The notes under the pieces: generated by a model
Told to the model about the DNA's origin: nothing
The model's input: only the letters and a program-made list of their open reading frames with translations
Database searches by the model: none
In this document: in pieces, positions 18,114-26,528 of the stretch
How positions within the stretch are numbered: position 1 is the first letter of the stretch
Layout of the letters: every line of letters begins with the position of its first letter
Source of the DNA: Streptomyces roseolus
GTDB taxonomy: Bacteria > Actinomycetota > Actinomycetes > Streptomycetales > Streptomycetaceae
Length of the DNA stretch: 64,000 nt
Reading direction: 5' to 3'
Assembly (NCBI RefSeq): GCF_014649855.1
Contig: NZ_BMTV01000002.1
Coordinates: forward strand, 1-64,000
Made by a program: the position numbers and the translations under genes

Positions 18114-18746
18114 TCAGCGCGTGGTCGCGTGCTCCGGGGACGTCAGGTCGATCAGGCGGCAGACCGTCTCGATGTCGATCTTCACCTGGGCGATCGAGGC
18201 GCGCCCCGACAGCCAGGTGATGAGCGCCGAGTGCCAGGTGTGCTCGATGACGCGGACGGCCGACAGCTGTTCCGGCGTCGGCTGCTCCGCGCCCATCGCG
18301 TCGAGGATGATCGCGGTGGTCAGCCGGGAGACCGTGTCGACCTCGGGGCTGACGCTGCGGTCGGCGAAGGTCAGCGCCCTGACCATCGCGTCGGCGAGCT
18401 GCGGCTCGCGCTGGAGCGCGCGGAAGGCCCGCATCAGGGTCTCCGCGACCCGCTTGGCCGGGGCGGCGCCCGCCGGCGGCCGCTTCCGGAGGGTGGTGTG
18501 CAGGTGCTGGAGCTGGTCCTGCATGGTCGCCACGAGCAGGTGGATCTTGGACGGGAAGTAGCGGTAGAGCGTGCCGAGGGCGACGCCGGCCGCCTCCGCG
18601 ACCTCCCGCATCTGCACCGCGTCGAAGCCGCCGCGGGCGGCGAGCCGGGCGCTGGCGTCCAGGATGCGGCGCCGCCGCGCCTCCTGGCGTTCCGTCAGGG
18701 GCGGTGCGGCGGAGGGGCGGTGGTCCGCTCTGCTCTCTGCGGTCAT
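18114..18746 (-). CDS. kstR: TetR-family steroid catabolism repressor KstR
   Basis: A 210-residue TetR regulator. The N-terminal DNA-binding domain (RRRRILDASARLAARGGFDA, VQMREVAEAAGVALGTLYRY, FPSKIHLLV; residues about 25-75) matches M. tuberculosis KstR nearly residue for residue in the recognition helix region. The ligand domain also matches (REPQLADAMVRALTFADRS). KstR represses cholesterol catabolism genes and is released by a steroid CoA thioester. A perfect TnnAACnnGTTnnA operator lies 173 bases upstream, and three others lie in this window. The protein looks intact although much of its regulon here is damaged. Confidence 0.85.
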   Translation of the reverse strand: MTAESRADHRPSAAPPLTERQEARRRRILDASARLAARGGFDAVQMREVAEAAGVALGTLYRYFPSKIHLLVATMQDQLQHLHTTLRKRPPAGAAPAKRVAETLMRAFRALQREPQLADAMVRALTFADRSVSPEVDTVSRLTTAIILDAMGAEQPTPEQLSAVRVIEHTWHSALITWLSGRASIAQVKIDIETVCRLIDLTSPEHATTR

Positions 18747-18918
18747 CGGGGGTCCCGTTCCGTGCGGTGGGGAGCGCCAGTATGGCGGAGGACGGCCGTG
18801 GCGCGAACCTCCGTGGACGGGTGGCGCGAATCACCTGTTCCGACGCTCACGGCGAAGCTACCTGCCGGTAGATTCTGTGCCTCCCGAAGGGGCAAGTGGT
18901 GTCGGGAACGATCAAGTC

Positions 18919-18932
18919 TGTAACTTGTTCTA
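18919..18932. promoter_or_regulatory. Perfect KstR operator between kstR and a glycosyltransferase operon
   Basis: TGTAACTTGTTCTA matches TnnAACnnGTTnnA at all eight fixed positions. It lies 55 bases before the glycosyltransferase start and 173 before kstR, so it may control either or both. A second small palindrome CTACC-TGCC-GGTAG lies at 18858-18871. Confidence 0.75.
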
Positions 18933-18986
18933 CCTTAGCGCCAGCGGCTACGCTCGCGCGAAACGCACGCTCGAAGGGGGTCGCGC

Positions 18987-20300
18987 ATGACCGCTGAGGC
19001 CATAGAGGCAAGCCCCCGGCAGGGCCGCGCCGACTCCGGTGACGGTCCGTTGCGGATCGCTCTCCTCACGTACAAGGGCAATCCCTTCTGCGGCGGGCAG
19101 GGCGTCTACGTCCGCCACCTCTCCCGCGAGCTGGCCCGCCTGGGCCACACCGTCGAGGTCTTCGGCTCGCAGCCGTACCCGACGCTCGACGAGGGCGTCA
19201 CGCTCAGCGAGATCGCCAGCCTCGACCTGTACCGCCAGCCCGACCCCTTCCGGACGCCGAAGCGCGAGGAGTACCGGGACTGGATCGACGGCCTGGAGGT
19301 CGCCACCATGTGGACCGGCGGCTTCCCCGAGCCGCTGACCTTCTCGCTGCGCGCCCGCCGCACCCTCGCCGCCCGCCGCGGCGACTTCGACGTCGTCCAC
19401 GACAACCAGACCCTCGGGTACGGGCTCCTCGGCGGCCCCCGCGCGATCGGCGCCCCGCTGGTCACCACGATCCACCACCCCATCACCGTCGACCGGCAGC
19501 TGGAGCTCGACGCCGCCGCCGACTGGAAGCGCCGCGCCTCCGTCCGCCGCTGGTACGGCTTCACCCGCATGCAGAAGCGGGTCGCCCGCCGCCTGCCGTC
19601 CGTCCTCACCGTCTCCGGCACCTCCCGCGACGAGATCGTCGAGCACCTCGGCGTCCGCGAGGACCGCATCCGGGTCGTGCACATCGGCGCCGACACCGAC
19701 CTGTGGTCCCCGGACCCCTCGGTCGCCGAGGTCCCCGGCCGGATCGTCACCACCTCCAGCGCCGACGTCCCCCTCAAGGGCCTGGTCTTCCTGATCGAGG
19801 CGCTCGCCAAGCTGCGCACGGAGCGGCCCGAGGCGCACCTCGTCGTCGTCGGCAAGCGCGCCGAGGACGGGCCGGTCGCCCAGGCGATCGAGCGGTACGG
19901 GCTCGACGGCGCCGTCCGCTTCGTGAAGGGCATCAGCGACGCGGAGCTCGTCGACCTCTACCGGTCCGCCGAGGTCGCCTGCGTGCCGTCGCTGTACGAG
20001 GGCTTCTCGCTGCCCGCGGCGGAGGGGATGGCGACGGGGACGCCGCTGGTCGCCACGACCGGCGGGGCGATCCCGGAGGTCGCCGGCCCCGACGGCGAGA
20101 CCTGCCTCGCCGTGCCGACCGGCGACGCGGGCGCGCTCGCCGCCGCGCTCGGCCGGATGCTGGGCGACCCCGACCTGCGGACCCGCCTCGGTGCCGCGGG
20201 CCGGGCGCGCGTGCTGTCCAGGTTCACCTGGGCCCGCGCGGCCCAGGGCACCGCCGAGCTCTACCGGGAGGCCCTGGACCGCCAGGGCGCCCGCCGCTGA
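18987..20300 (+). CDS. Glycosyltransferase family 4
   Basis: A 437-residue GT-B fold glycosyltransferase. N-terminal domain: ALLTYKGNPFCGGQGVYVRH with the glycine-rich acceptor-side loop. C-terminal domain: VLTVSGTSRDEIVEHLGV, then the nucleotide-sugar motif SLYEGFSLPAAEGMATGTPL with the EX7E pair. It transfers a sugar from an activated donor; the acceptor is unknown. It is the first of three genes (methyltransferase and toroid protein follow), divergent from kstR, with a KstR operator in its promoter. It is cytoplasmic, with no membrane segment. Confidence 0.85.
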   Translation: MTAEAIEASPRQGRADSGDGPLRIALLTYKGNPFCGGQGVYVRHLSRELARLGHTVEVFGSQPYPTLDEGVTLSEIASLDLYRQPDPFRTPKREEYRDWIDGLEVATMWTGGFPEPLTFSLRARRTLAARRGDFDVVHDNQTLGYGLLGGPRAIGAPLVTTIHHPITVDRQLELDAAADWKRRASVRRWYGFTRMQKRVARRLPSVLTVSGTSRDEIVEHLGVREDRIRVVHIGADTDLWSPDPSVAEVPGRIVTTSSADVPLKGLVFLIEALAKLRTERPEAHLVVVGKRAEDGPVAQAIERYGLDGAVRFVKGISDAELVDLYRSAEVACVPSLYEGFSLPAAEGMATGTPLVATTGGAIPEVAGPDGETCLAVPTGDAGALAAALGRMLGDPDLRTRLGAAGRARVLSRFTWARAAQGTAELYREALDRQGARR

Positions 20301-20367
20301 ACCCGCACCCCATCCGTACCGCCGCCCCGCACCACCCGTACCCCCGCCACTCGGAAGGGCAGACCCC

Positions 20368-21099
20368 GTGCTGACCGTCGACTTCACCCGCTTCCCGCTC
20401 GCCCCCGGCGACCGCGTGCTCGATCTGGGCTGTGGCGGGGGGCGGCACGCCTTCGAGTGCTACCGGCGCGGCGCGCAGGTCGTGGCGCTCGACCAGAACG
20501 GCGAGGAGATCCGCGAGGTCGCCAAGTGGTTCGCGGCCATGAAGGAGGCCGGCGAGGCGCCGGCCGGGGCCACCGCCACCGCGATGGAGGGCGACGCGCT
20601 CAACCTGCCGTTCCCCGACGAGTCCTTCGACGTCGTCATCATCTCCGAGGTCATGGAGCACATCCCGGACGACAAGGGCGTCCTCGCCGAGATGGTCCGC
20701 GTCCTCAAGCCCGGCGGCCGGATCGCGATCACCGTCCCCCGCTACGGCCCCGAGAAGGTCTGCTGGGCGCTCTCCGACGAGTACCACGAGGTCGAGGGCG
20801 GCCACATCCGCATCTACAAGGCGGACGAACTGCTCGCCAAGATCCGCCAGGCGGGCCTGCGGCCGTACGGCACGCACCACGCGCACGCCCTGCACGCGCC
20901 GTACTGGTGGCTGAAGTGCGCCTTCGGCGTCGACAACGACAAGGCGCTGCCGGTCCGCGCCTACCACAAGCTGCTGGTCTGGGACATCATGAAGAAGCCC
21001 GCCCTGACCCGGGTCGCCGAGCAGCTGCTCAACCCGGTCGTCGGCAAGAGCTTCGTCGCGTACGCCACCAAGCCCCACCTCCCGAAGGCGGAGGCGTGA
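20368..21099 (+). CDS. SAM-dependent methyltransferase
   Basis: A 243-residue class I methyltransferase starting at GTG 20368 after GAAGGGCAG. Motif I is VLDLGCGGGRHAFEC (about residues 18-32), the acidic residue is in VVALDQNG, and motif post-I is DVVIISEVMEHIPDD. The C-terminal part (HALHAPYWWLKCAFGVDND) is specific to this subfamily. It is coupled to the next gene by a GTGA overlap and follows a glycosyltransferase by 67 bases. A role in modifying a glycosylated lipid or polysaccharide is inferred from context only. Confidence 0.82.
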   Translation: MLTVDFTRFPLAPGDRVLDLGCGGGRHAFECYRRGAQVVALDQNGEEIREVAKWFAAMKEAGEAPAGATATAMEGDALNLPFPDESFDVVIISEVMEHIPDDKGVLAEMVRVLKPGGRIAITVPRYGPEKVCWALSDEYHEVEGGHIRIYKADELLAKIRQAGLRPYGTHHAHALHAPYWWLKCAFGVDNDKALPVRAYHKLLVWDIMKKPALTRVAEQLLNPVVGKSFVAYATKPHLPKAEA

Positions 21100-22184
21100 G
21101 CCCCGAGCGGATAGCGGAACACCTGGTCCTGCCCGGCGTCCTCACCGCCGAGCAGGCCGCCGACACCGTCGCCGGCATCCTCGCCGTCCAGCGCGAGGAC
21201 GGCGCCGTCCCGTGGTTCCGCGGCCACCACCTGGACCCGTGGGACCACACCGAGGCCGCCATGGCCCTGGACACGGCCGGCGAGCACGAGGCGGCCGCCC
21301 GCGCCTACGCCTGGCTCGCCCGGCACCAGAACGCCGACGGCTCCTGGTACGCGGCCTACCGGGACGGCGACCCGGACGACGTCACCGACCGCGGCAAGGA
21401 GTCCAACTTCACCGCGTACGTCGCGGTCGGCGTCTGGCACCACTACCTGTCGACCGGCGACGACGCCTTCCTCGACCGGATGTGGCCGGTCGTCTACGCG
21501 GCGGTCGAGTTCGTCCTCCGGCTCCAGCGGCCGGGCGGCCAGATCGGCTGGAAGCGCGAGCCCGACGGCACCCCCGTCACCGACGCGCTCCTCACCGGCT
21601 CCTCCTCGATCCACCACGCCCTGCGCTGCGCCCTGGCGATCGCCGAGGCCCGCGAGGAGCCGCAGCCGGACTGGGAGCTGGCCGCCGGTGCCCTCGCGCA
21701 CGCGATCCGCCGCCATCCGGAGCGCTTCCTCGACAAGTCGCGCTACTCGATGGACTGGTACTACCCGGTCCTCGGCGGCGCGGTCACCGGCGCGGAGGCG
21801 AAGGCCCGCCTCGACGCGCGCTGGGACGAGTTCGTGGTCCCCGGCCTCGGCGTCCGCTGCGTCGTCCCCAACCCGTGGGTGACCGGCGGCGAGAGCTGCG
21901 AGCTCGCGCTCGCCCTCTGGGCGACCGGGGAGTCCGACCGGGCCCTCGACGTCCTCCAGTCCATCGGCCACCTGCGGGCCCCGAACGGCCTGTACTGGAC
22001 GGGGTACGTGTACGAGGGCGAGGACGGCCACGAGCCGGCGGTCTGGCCCGAGGAGCAGACCACCTGGACGGCGGGCTCCCTCCTCCTCGCCGTCGCCGCC
22101 CTCGGCGGCGAGCAGGCGACCGTCGCCGTCTTCGGCGGCGAGACCCTGCCGACGGGCCTGTCCCCGGACTGCTGCGGGGAGTGA
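21096..22184 (+). CDS. Alpha/alpha-toroid protein annotated as prenyltransferase
   Basis: A 362-residue protein starting at GTG 21096, overlapping the methyltransferase stop. It is made of helical repeats with aromatic and Gln-rich motifs (ILAVQREDGAVPWFRGHHLD, AYAWLARHQNADGSWYAAYR, WPEEQTTWTAGSLLLAVAAL) like squalene-cyclase or glycoside-processing toroids. No Asp-rich prenyl-diphosphate motif is visible, so true prenyl transfer is doubtful. There is no signal peptide, so it is cytoplasmic. As last gene of a glycosyltransferase-methyltransferase operon it may act on a sugar-containing product. Confidence 0.7.
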   Translation: MSPERIAEHLVLPGVLTAEQAADTVAGILAVQREDGAVPWFRGHHLDPWDHTEAAMALDTAGEHEAAARAYAWLARHQNADGSWYAAYRDGDPDDVTDRGKESNFTAYVAVGVWHHYLSTGDDAFLDRMWPVVYAAVEFVLRLQRPGGQIGWKREPDGTPVTDALLTGSSSIHHALRCALAIAEAREEPQPDWELAAGALAHAIRRHPERFLDKSRYSMDWYYPVLGGAVTGAEAKARLDARWDEFVVPGLGVRCVVPNPWVTGGESCELALALWATGESDRALDVLQSIGHLRAPNGLYWTGYVYEGEDGHEPAVWPEEQTTWTAGSLLLAVAALGGEQATVAVFGGETLPTGLSPDCCGE

Positions 22185-22199
22185 GCACGGCCGTACGGC

Positions 22200-22234
22200 G
22201 AAGGGCCCGGGATCCGCTGGATCCCGGGCCCTTC
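22200..22234. terminator. Perfect 16-bp stem terminator
   Basis: GAAGGGCCCGGGATCC and GGATCCCGGGCCCTTC form a perfect stem with a GCT loop, 16 bases after the toroid gene stop, followed by CGTCCTG. Confidence 0.88.
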
Positions 22235-22360
22235 CGTCCTGCGCGCCCCCGCGCCTCCCACGCCCGCGGCGGCGCCGGGCGACCCGGACGGCGTCGCCGG
22301 GATGGCGGCGGGACGGGGGCCGGGCGAGGCTGGCGGGACCAGTACCAGGGAGGCCCCGCT

Positions 22361-22909
22361 GTGTCCGGAAGTCTGAACCGCGGCGTCGTCGCGCTGCTCC
22401 TCTCCAGCACCCTGCTGTTCGGCACGGCCGCGTGCGGCGCCGACACCGACGCCAGTCTCAGCTCCGCGAGCAGCCCGTCGGCGTCGGGCACCTTCGAGCA
22501 GCAGAAGCTGGCGAAGACCCGTTTCGTGGCCAACGCCGGGCTCGCGGCCGGCGCCACGTACCAGTGGATCGTGAAGCCCTACAAGGCGGGGAAGTTCAAG
22601 AAGGGCGCGAACGGGCGCACCGTCGCCCTGGTGAAGGCCGGGCTCGCGGGCGCGTTCACGTACAACCGGCTGAAGGCGGCGGTGAACAACGCGAAGGGCG
22701 ACCCGCTGCTCTCCAAGGCGGTGGCGCCGCTCACCGCCGGCATCGACTCCCTCAAGGACCTCGGCACGAAGCTCCGCAAGGGCGAGGTCGACGCGGCGGA
22801 CGTCGGCGGCCTGGAGGGCGTCATCAACGGCATCAAGGACGCCGGGAAGTCCGCCGGGGCCGAGGTCGTGAACAAGGTCCCGTCGGCCTCCCAGCTCAGC
22901 GGCGGCTGA
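22361..22909 (+). CDS. Putative lipoprotein, unknown function
   Basis: A 182-residue protein starting at GTG 22361 after AGGGAGG. The signal peptide (SLNRGVVALLLSSTLLFG) ends in TAAC, so Cys25 is the likely lipidated residue. The mature part is rich in Lys, Ala and Gly (KPYKAGKFKKGANGRTVALV, VKAGLAGAFTYNRLKAAVNN) and probably helical. No known domain is recognised. It ends eight bases before the convergent ene-reductase gene. Confidence 0.7.
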   Translation: MSGSLNRGVVALLLSSTLLFGTAACGADTDASLSSASSPSASGTFEQQKLAKTRFVANAGLAAGATYQWIVKPYKAGKFKKGANGRTVALVKAGLAGAFTYNRLKAAVNNAKGDPLLSKAVAPLTAGIDSLKDLGTKLRKGEVDAADVGGLEGVINGIKDAGKSAGAEVVNKVPSASQLSGG

Positions 22910-22917
22910 TCCGCCGT

Positions 22918-24033
22918 TCACACGAGGGCGGCGGACCCGGCGAGGGTCGGGTAGTCGTTGTAGCCGACCTCGTCGCCGGAGTACATCCAGTTCGCCTCCC
23001 GCAGCGGGTTGAGCGGCGCGCCGGTGCGGAGCCGTTCGACCAGGTCGGGGTTGGCCATGAACGCGCGGCCCAGCGAGATCAGGTCGGCGCCGGCCTCCAG
23101 GAGCCGCTCGCCCGCCTCCTTCCCGCCGTCGGCGGGGAGGGGGCCGCCGAAGCCGAGCACCGGGTTGGCGATCAGGGTGCGCGGCCAGGCGGCGCGGATC
23201 CGCCGGTACAGCGGCTGCTCGGGGTCGGCGAAGATCACGTGCAGATAGACCGGGCCGAGGGCGGCGAGGGCGGGGACGAGCGCCGCGTAGATGTCGTCCG
23301 TGTCGCCCTCCTCGATGCCGTTGACCGTGACCCCGGGAGAGACGCGCACGCCGACCCGGTCGGCGCCGATGGCGTCGACGACCGCCCGGACGACCTCGAG
23401 GACGAACCGGACGCGGTTCTCCACCGGTCCGCCGTACTCGTCCGTGCGCCGGTTGGTGTTCTTCGCCAGGAACTGGTGGAGCAGGTGGCCGTTGGCGGCG
23501 TGCACCTCCACCCCCTCGAAGCCCGCGTCGACGGCGCGGCGGGCGGCGGCGGCGAAGTCCGCGACGGTCTCCCGGATGTCGTCGGCGGTCATCTCGCGGG
23601 GCACGACGGACGGCTTCCGGCCGGTCGGCGTGTGGATCTCCTCGGGCAGCGGGACCGGCGAGGGCGCGACCGGCAGGTGCCCGCTGTTGTCGGGGTGGCC
23701 GACCCGGCCGCCGTGCTGGAGCTGGACGAACATCCGCCCGCCCTCGGCCCGTACCGCGTCGGTGACCGCGCGCCAGCCGGCCACGTGGGCGTCGCTGTGG
23801 AGGGCCGGGATGTTCGGGTACGTCTGGCCGACCGCGTTCGGCGTGGTCCCCTCGGTGATGATCAGGCCGGCGCCGGCCCGCTGGGCGTAGTGGGTGACCA
23901 TGAGGGACCGGGGGACGCCGTCGGCGGTGGCGCGGTTGCGGGTCAGCGGCGGCATCACCAGCCGGTTGGGGAGGGCGAGGGGGCCGAGGGCGGTGGACTC
24001 GAAGAGGCGGGAGGAGCTCGCTGCGTTCGTCAT
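22918..24033 (-). CDS. Old yellow enzyme-type alkene reductase
   Basis: A 371-residue FMN-dependent ene-reductase. Features: LALPNRLVMPPLTRNRATAD (FMN and substrate loop), ITEGTTPNAVGQTY, the active-site region VEVHAANGHLLHQFL (His/Asn pair) and NTNRRTDEYGGPVENRVRF, which are signature motifs, and LISLGRAFMANPDLVERL at the FMN phosphate site. It reduces activated C=C bonds of enones using NAD(P)H. It is divergent from a MerR regulator, with a palindrome in the shared promoter, so it is probably induced by an electrophile. It is not obviously tied to the steroid genes. Confidence 0.88.
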   Translation of the reverse strand: MTNAASSSRLFESTALGPLALPNRLVMPPLTRNRATADGVPRSLMVTHYAQRAGAGLIITEGTTPNAVGQTYPNIPALHSDAHVAGWRAVTDAVRAEGGRMFVQLQHGGRVGHPDNSGHLPVAPSPVPLPEEIHTPTGRKPSVVPREMTADDIRETVADFAAAARRAVDAGFEGVEVHAANGHLLHQFLAKNTNRRTDEYGGPVENRVRFVLEVVRAVVDAIGADRVGVRVSPGVTVNGIEEGDTDDIYAALVPALAALGPVYLHVIFADPEQPLYRRIRAAWPRTLIANPVLGFGGPLPADGGKEAGERLLEAGADLISLGRAFMANPDLVERLRTGAPLNPLREANWMYSGDEVGYNDYPTLAGSAALV

Positions 24034-24050
24034 GCCGGTACCGTAGGAGT

Positions 24051-24064
24051 TGACACCAGTGTCA
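24051..24064. promoter_or_regulatory. MerR-type operator in divergent promoter
   Basis: TGACAC-CA-GTGTCA is a perfect inverted repeat between the ene-reductase and MerR genes. On the minus strand it lies inside a 19-base spacer between TTGAAC and CTACGG, the long spacer typical of MerR-controlled promoters. Confidence 0.75.
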
Positions 24065-24099
24065 GGTTCAAGTCCTTCTACTCCCCGGCGAGGTGGCGG

Positions 24100-24468
24100 A
24101 TGCGCATCGGTGAACTGGCCCGCCGCAGCGGCGTGAGCGAACGCTCGCTGCGCTACTACGAGACCCAGGGCCTGCTGCGCTCCGAGCGCACGCCGGGCGG
24201 CCAGCGGCGCTACGGCGAGTGGGCGGTCGACCGGGTCGTCCGGATCCAGGCCCTGTACGCGGCCGGCCTGAACAGCAGCAAGATCGCCCGCCTGCTGCCC
24301 TGCATGCGCGACGCGGACGGCGGCCCGAGCGAGATCGCGACGGCGCGGCTGGTCGACGAACTGGCCGCCGAGCGGACCCGCATCGACGCGATGATCGCCG
24401 ACCTGGCCCGCACCCGCGGCATCCTCGACGAGGTCATCGAGTCGGCCTCCACCGGGGCACGTAGTTAG
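24100..24468 (+). CDS. MerR-family transcriptional regulator
   Basis: A 122-residue regulator. The winged helix-turn-helix reads RIGELARRSGVSERSLRYYE followed by TQGLLRSERTPGGQRRYGE (residues 2-40), then a dimer helix (LVDELAAERTRIDAMIADLA). The effector end is short and has a single Cys (LLPCMRDADG), unlike metal-sensing members. It is divergent from the ene-reductase and probably activates it. Its last codons overlap the convergent stop of the F420 enzyme. Confidence 0.85.
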   Translation: MRIGELARRSGVSERSLRYYETQGLLRSERTPGGQRRYGEWAVDRVVRIQALYAAGLNSSKIARLLPCMRDADGGPSEIATARLVDELAAERTRIDAMIADLARTRGILDEVIESASTGARS

Positions 24469-25469
24469 CCGTTCAGCTCCGCCGGCACCCGCAGGGTCTC
24501 CGGGTCGGGGGCGGTGACCAGGAGGTCCGTCACCGGGCCCGACCGCCACTCGGCCGGCCGTTCCGCGATCCGCGCCTCCGGCCCGACCGGGCAGATCTCG
24601 TCGGCGAAGGCGTCGGGGACGGCGAGGACGGCCTCCTCGCGGCGGCCCTCGGCGAAGAGGGCCTGGACGCGGCGCGCCTCGGCCCCGTACCCCATGCGGG
24701 CCATGAGGTCGGCGTGGAAGTTGCGGGTCGCGTGGCCCATGCCGCCGATGTGGAAGCCGAGCATGGCCTTCACCGGCAGGAGGCCCTCCGGCACGTCGTC
24801 GCAGACCTGGGCGCGGACCATCGGCGCGACCAGGAAGCCGTCGGGGAGGCGGTCCGGGAGGGCGTACGCCTCGCGGAAGCGGCGGGGCGACCAGTACAGC
24901 GGCAGCCGGCCGTCGGCGATCCGCAGGGTCTGCGCGATGTTCTTCGGGCCCTCCGCGCCGAGCAGGACGGGCGGGTCCGCGCGGAGCGGGTGGGTGATCG
25001 GCCGGAGGGGCCTGCCGAGGCCGGTGCCGTCCTCGCCCGCGTACGGGAAGGGGTAGTGCCGCCCCGCCAGGGTGACGGGCGCCTCCCGCCGCAGCACCTG
25101 CCGGATCACGTCCACGTACTCGCGGGTCGCCGTCAGCGGGGACCGGGGGAACGGCCGGCCGTACCAGCCCTCCACCACCTGCGGGCCCGAGAGCCCGAGC
25201 CGCATCCGGCCGCCCGACAGGTGGTCCGGGGCCAGCGCCTGCACGGCGGTCGCCGTCGGCGTGCGGGCCGCCATCTGCGCGACCGCCGTGCCGAGCCCGA
25301 TCCGGCGGGTGTGCGCGGCGATCCAGGTGAGCGCGGTGAAGGCGTCCGAGCCCCAGGCCTCCGCCGTCCACACCGAGTCGTAGCCGAGGCGCTCCGCCTC
25401 GCGCGCGAGCTCCGGGTGGGTGGGGGAGGGGCCGCGGCCCCAGTGGCCGAGCGCGAGTCCCAGGCGCGT
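24465..25469 (-). CDS. F420-dependent LLM-class oxidoreductase (Rv3520c-like), start codon changed to ACG
   Basis: The frame encodes about 334 residues similar throughout to M. tuberculosis Rv3520c, a KstR-regulon enzyme: RLGLALGHWGRGP at the N-terminus, YDSVWTAEAWGSDAFTALTW, LSGGRMRLGLSGPQVVEGWY, ITHPLRADPPVLLGAEGPKN. Homologues begin at the residue encoded here by ACG (25469-25467), exactly seven bases after AAGGAG. No ATG, GTG or TTG is available before GTG 25373, which would remove the first barrel strand. So either ACG is used weakly or the gene has lost its start. The operator-like repeat CTGAC-N5-GTCAG sits just upstream. Confidence 0.72.
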   Translation of the reverse strand, partial: TRLGLALGHWGRGPSPTHPELAREAERLGYDSVWTAEAWGSDAFTALTWIAAHTRRIGLGTAVAQMAARTPTATAVQALAPDHLSGGRMRLGLSGPQVVEGWYGRPFPRSPLTATREYVDVIRQVLRREAPVTLAGRHYPFPYAGEDGTGLGRPLRPITHPLRADPPVLLGAEGPKNIAQTLRIADGRLPLYWSPRRFREAYALPDRLPDGFLVAPMVRAQVCDDVPEGLLPVKAMLGFHIGGMGHATRNFHADLMARMGYGAEARRVQALFAEGRREEAVLAVPDAFADEICPVGPEARIAERPAEWRSGPVTDLLVTAPDPETLRVPAELNG

Positions 25470-25482
25470 GACCGGACTCCTT

Positions 25483-25499
25483 CCTGACGTTGCGTCAGA
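25483..25499. promoter_or_regulatory. CTGAC-N5-GTCAG inverted repeat upstream of the F420 enzyme
   Basis: CTGAC-GTTGC-GTCAG abuts the AAGGAG ribosome site of the F420-dependent enzyme. The same TCTGAC-N5-GTCAGA pattern occurs at 40160-40174 and 46358-46373, both before steroid-type genes. It looks like a TetR-type operator for a second regulator not identified in the window. Confidence 0.6.
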
Positions 25500-25525
25500 T
25501 CAGGGTGGTCCGGGGACTGTACGAC

Positions 25526-25566
25526 GGCGGCCCCCCGACCGGAAGGGTTCCGGTCGGGGGGCCGCC
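25526..25566. terminator. Perfect 19-bp stem terminator
   Basis: GGCGGCCCCCCGACCGGAA and its exact complement flank a GGG loop. It lies downstream of the membrane-protein gene ending at 25589 and upstream of the F420 enzyme, insulating the two. Confidence 0.88.
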
Positions 25567-25588
25567 GAGGGGGACGGAGCGGGCCCGC

Positions 25589-26428
25589 TCAGCCGCGCTG
25601 GATGCCCGTCGCGTCCTGGAGGACGCCGCGGCGCCCGTCCTGCGTCTGCGCGATCAGCGCCTGGCCGCGCTGCTCCACGGCCAGGTACCAGGTGCCGGGG
25701 GCCAGTTCGGCGATCTGCGAACCGGAGCCGTCCTCCGCGTACAGCGGGCGGGCGACCGGCACGGCGAACCAGAACGGGGTGAAGTCCCCGCCGCCCTGCG
25801 CCTGCGGCTCGGGCTGCGGCGCCGGCTGCGCGGCGGCCGGCTGCGGCTGGCCGTACGGCTGGCCGCCCTGCGAGGCGTCCTGCGGCGCCGGGTACGGCTG
25901 CGGGCCCTGGTGGGCGCCCGGGTAGCCGTAGCCGCCGCCCTGGACGCCCGGCTGGCCGGGCTGCGCGCCGTACGGCTGCGCGACGGCCGGGCGCGGGGCG
26001 CCGACGAGCGGGGCCTTGAGGGCGGGGACCATCGGGGCGGCCAGGACGGCGGCGGCCAGGACGAGCGCGGCGATCAGGCCGAGGATGAGGCCGGCGCCGG
26101 CGTTCTCCGCCTCGAAGATCCACATGAGCAGGGTCCACGCCGAGGCGATCGTGAAGGCCGCCCCGATCTGGCCGAGCTCCAGGCCCACGACCTTGCGGGG
26201 CTGCGGCATGCCGTGCGAGACGACGACGAGCGCCGCGCCGGCGATGCCGAGGAAGAAGGAGCCCCAGCCCAGGTAGGAGATCTCCCAGGAGTTCACGCTG
26301 GTGTAGTACCGCGAGCATTCTTCGGGCGTCCCGGCGCAGCCGGCGATGTCGAGGAACGAGGCGATGAACAGCACCACCGCAGCACCGATCACTACGCCAT
26401 CGCCTCGGGTGAGGGAGCGGATATTCAC
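25589..26428 (-). CDS. DUF5336-like membrane protein with Pro/Gln-rich tail
   Basis: A 279-residue protein: four hydrophobic segments in the first 140 residues (GVVIGAAVVLFIASFLDIAG, LGWGSFFLGIAGAALVVVS, AAFTIASAWTLLMWIF, LILGLIAALVLAAAVLAAP), then a low-complexity Gln/Pro/Gly/Tyr linker (residues about 145-210) and a small C-terminal beta-like domain (PGTWYLAVEQRGQALIAQTQ). Such layouts are common in actinobacterial envelope proteins of unknown role. ATG 26428; no operon partner. Cysteines in DIAGCAGTPEECSRYY could form an external disulfide. Confidence 0.7.
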   Translation of the reverse strand: MNIRSLTRGDGVVIGAAVVLFIASFLDIAGCAGTPEECSRYYTSVNSWEISYLGWGSFFLGIAGAALVVVSHGMPQPRKVVGLELGQIGAAFTIASAWTLLMWIFEAENAGAGLILGLIAALVLAAAVLAAPMVPALKAPLVGAPRPAVAQPYGAQPGQPGVQGGGYGYPGAHQGPQPYPAPQDASQGGQPYGQPQPAAAQPAPQPEPQAQGGGDFTPFWFAVPVARPLYAEDGSGSQIAELAPGTWYLAVEQRGQALIAQTQDGRRGVLQDATGIQRG

Positions 26429-26528
26429 GTAAGAAGTCCTTCGTCGGGTCGTCGTCGCGTCGGGCAGGCGCCGGGTCTCGGCACGGGGGCGGCCCCATCG
26501 TACGGAGCGAATCTATCGCTCGCGGGTT

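Noticed and set aside
22918-24033. The ene-reductase as a steroid enzyme of the KstR set
   Set aside because: Its promoter carries a MerR-type palindrome and a divergent MerR gene; no KstR site.
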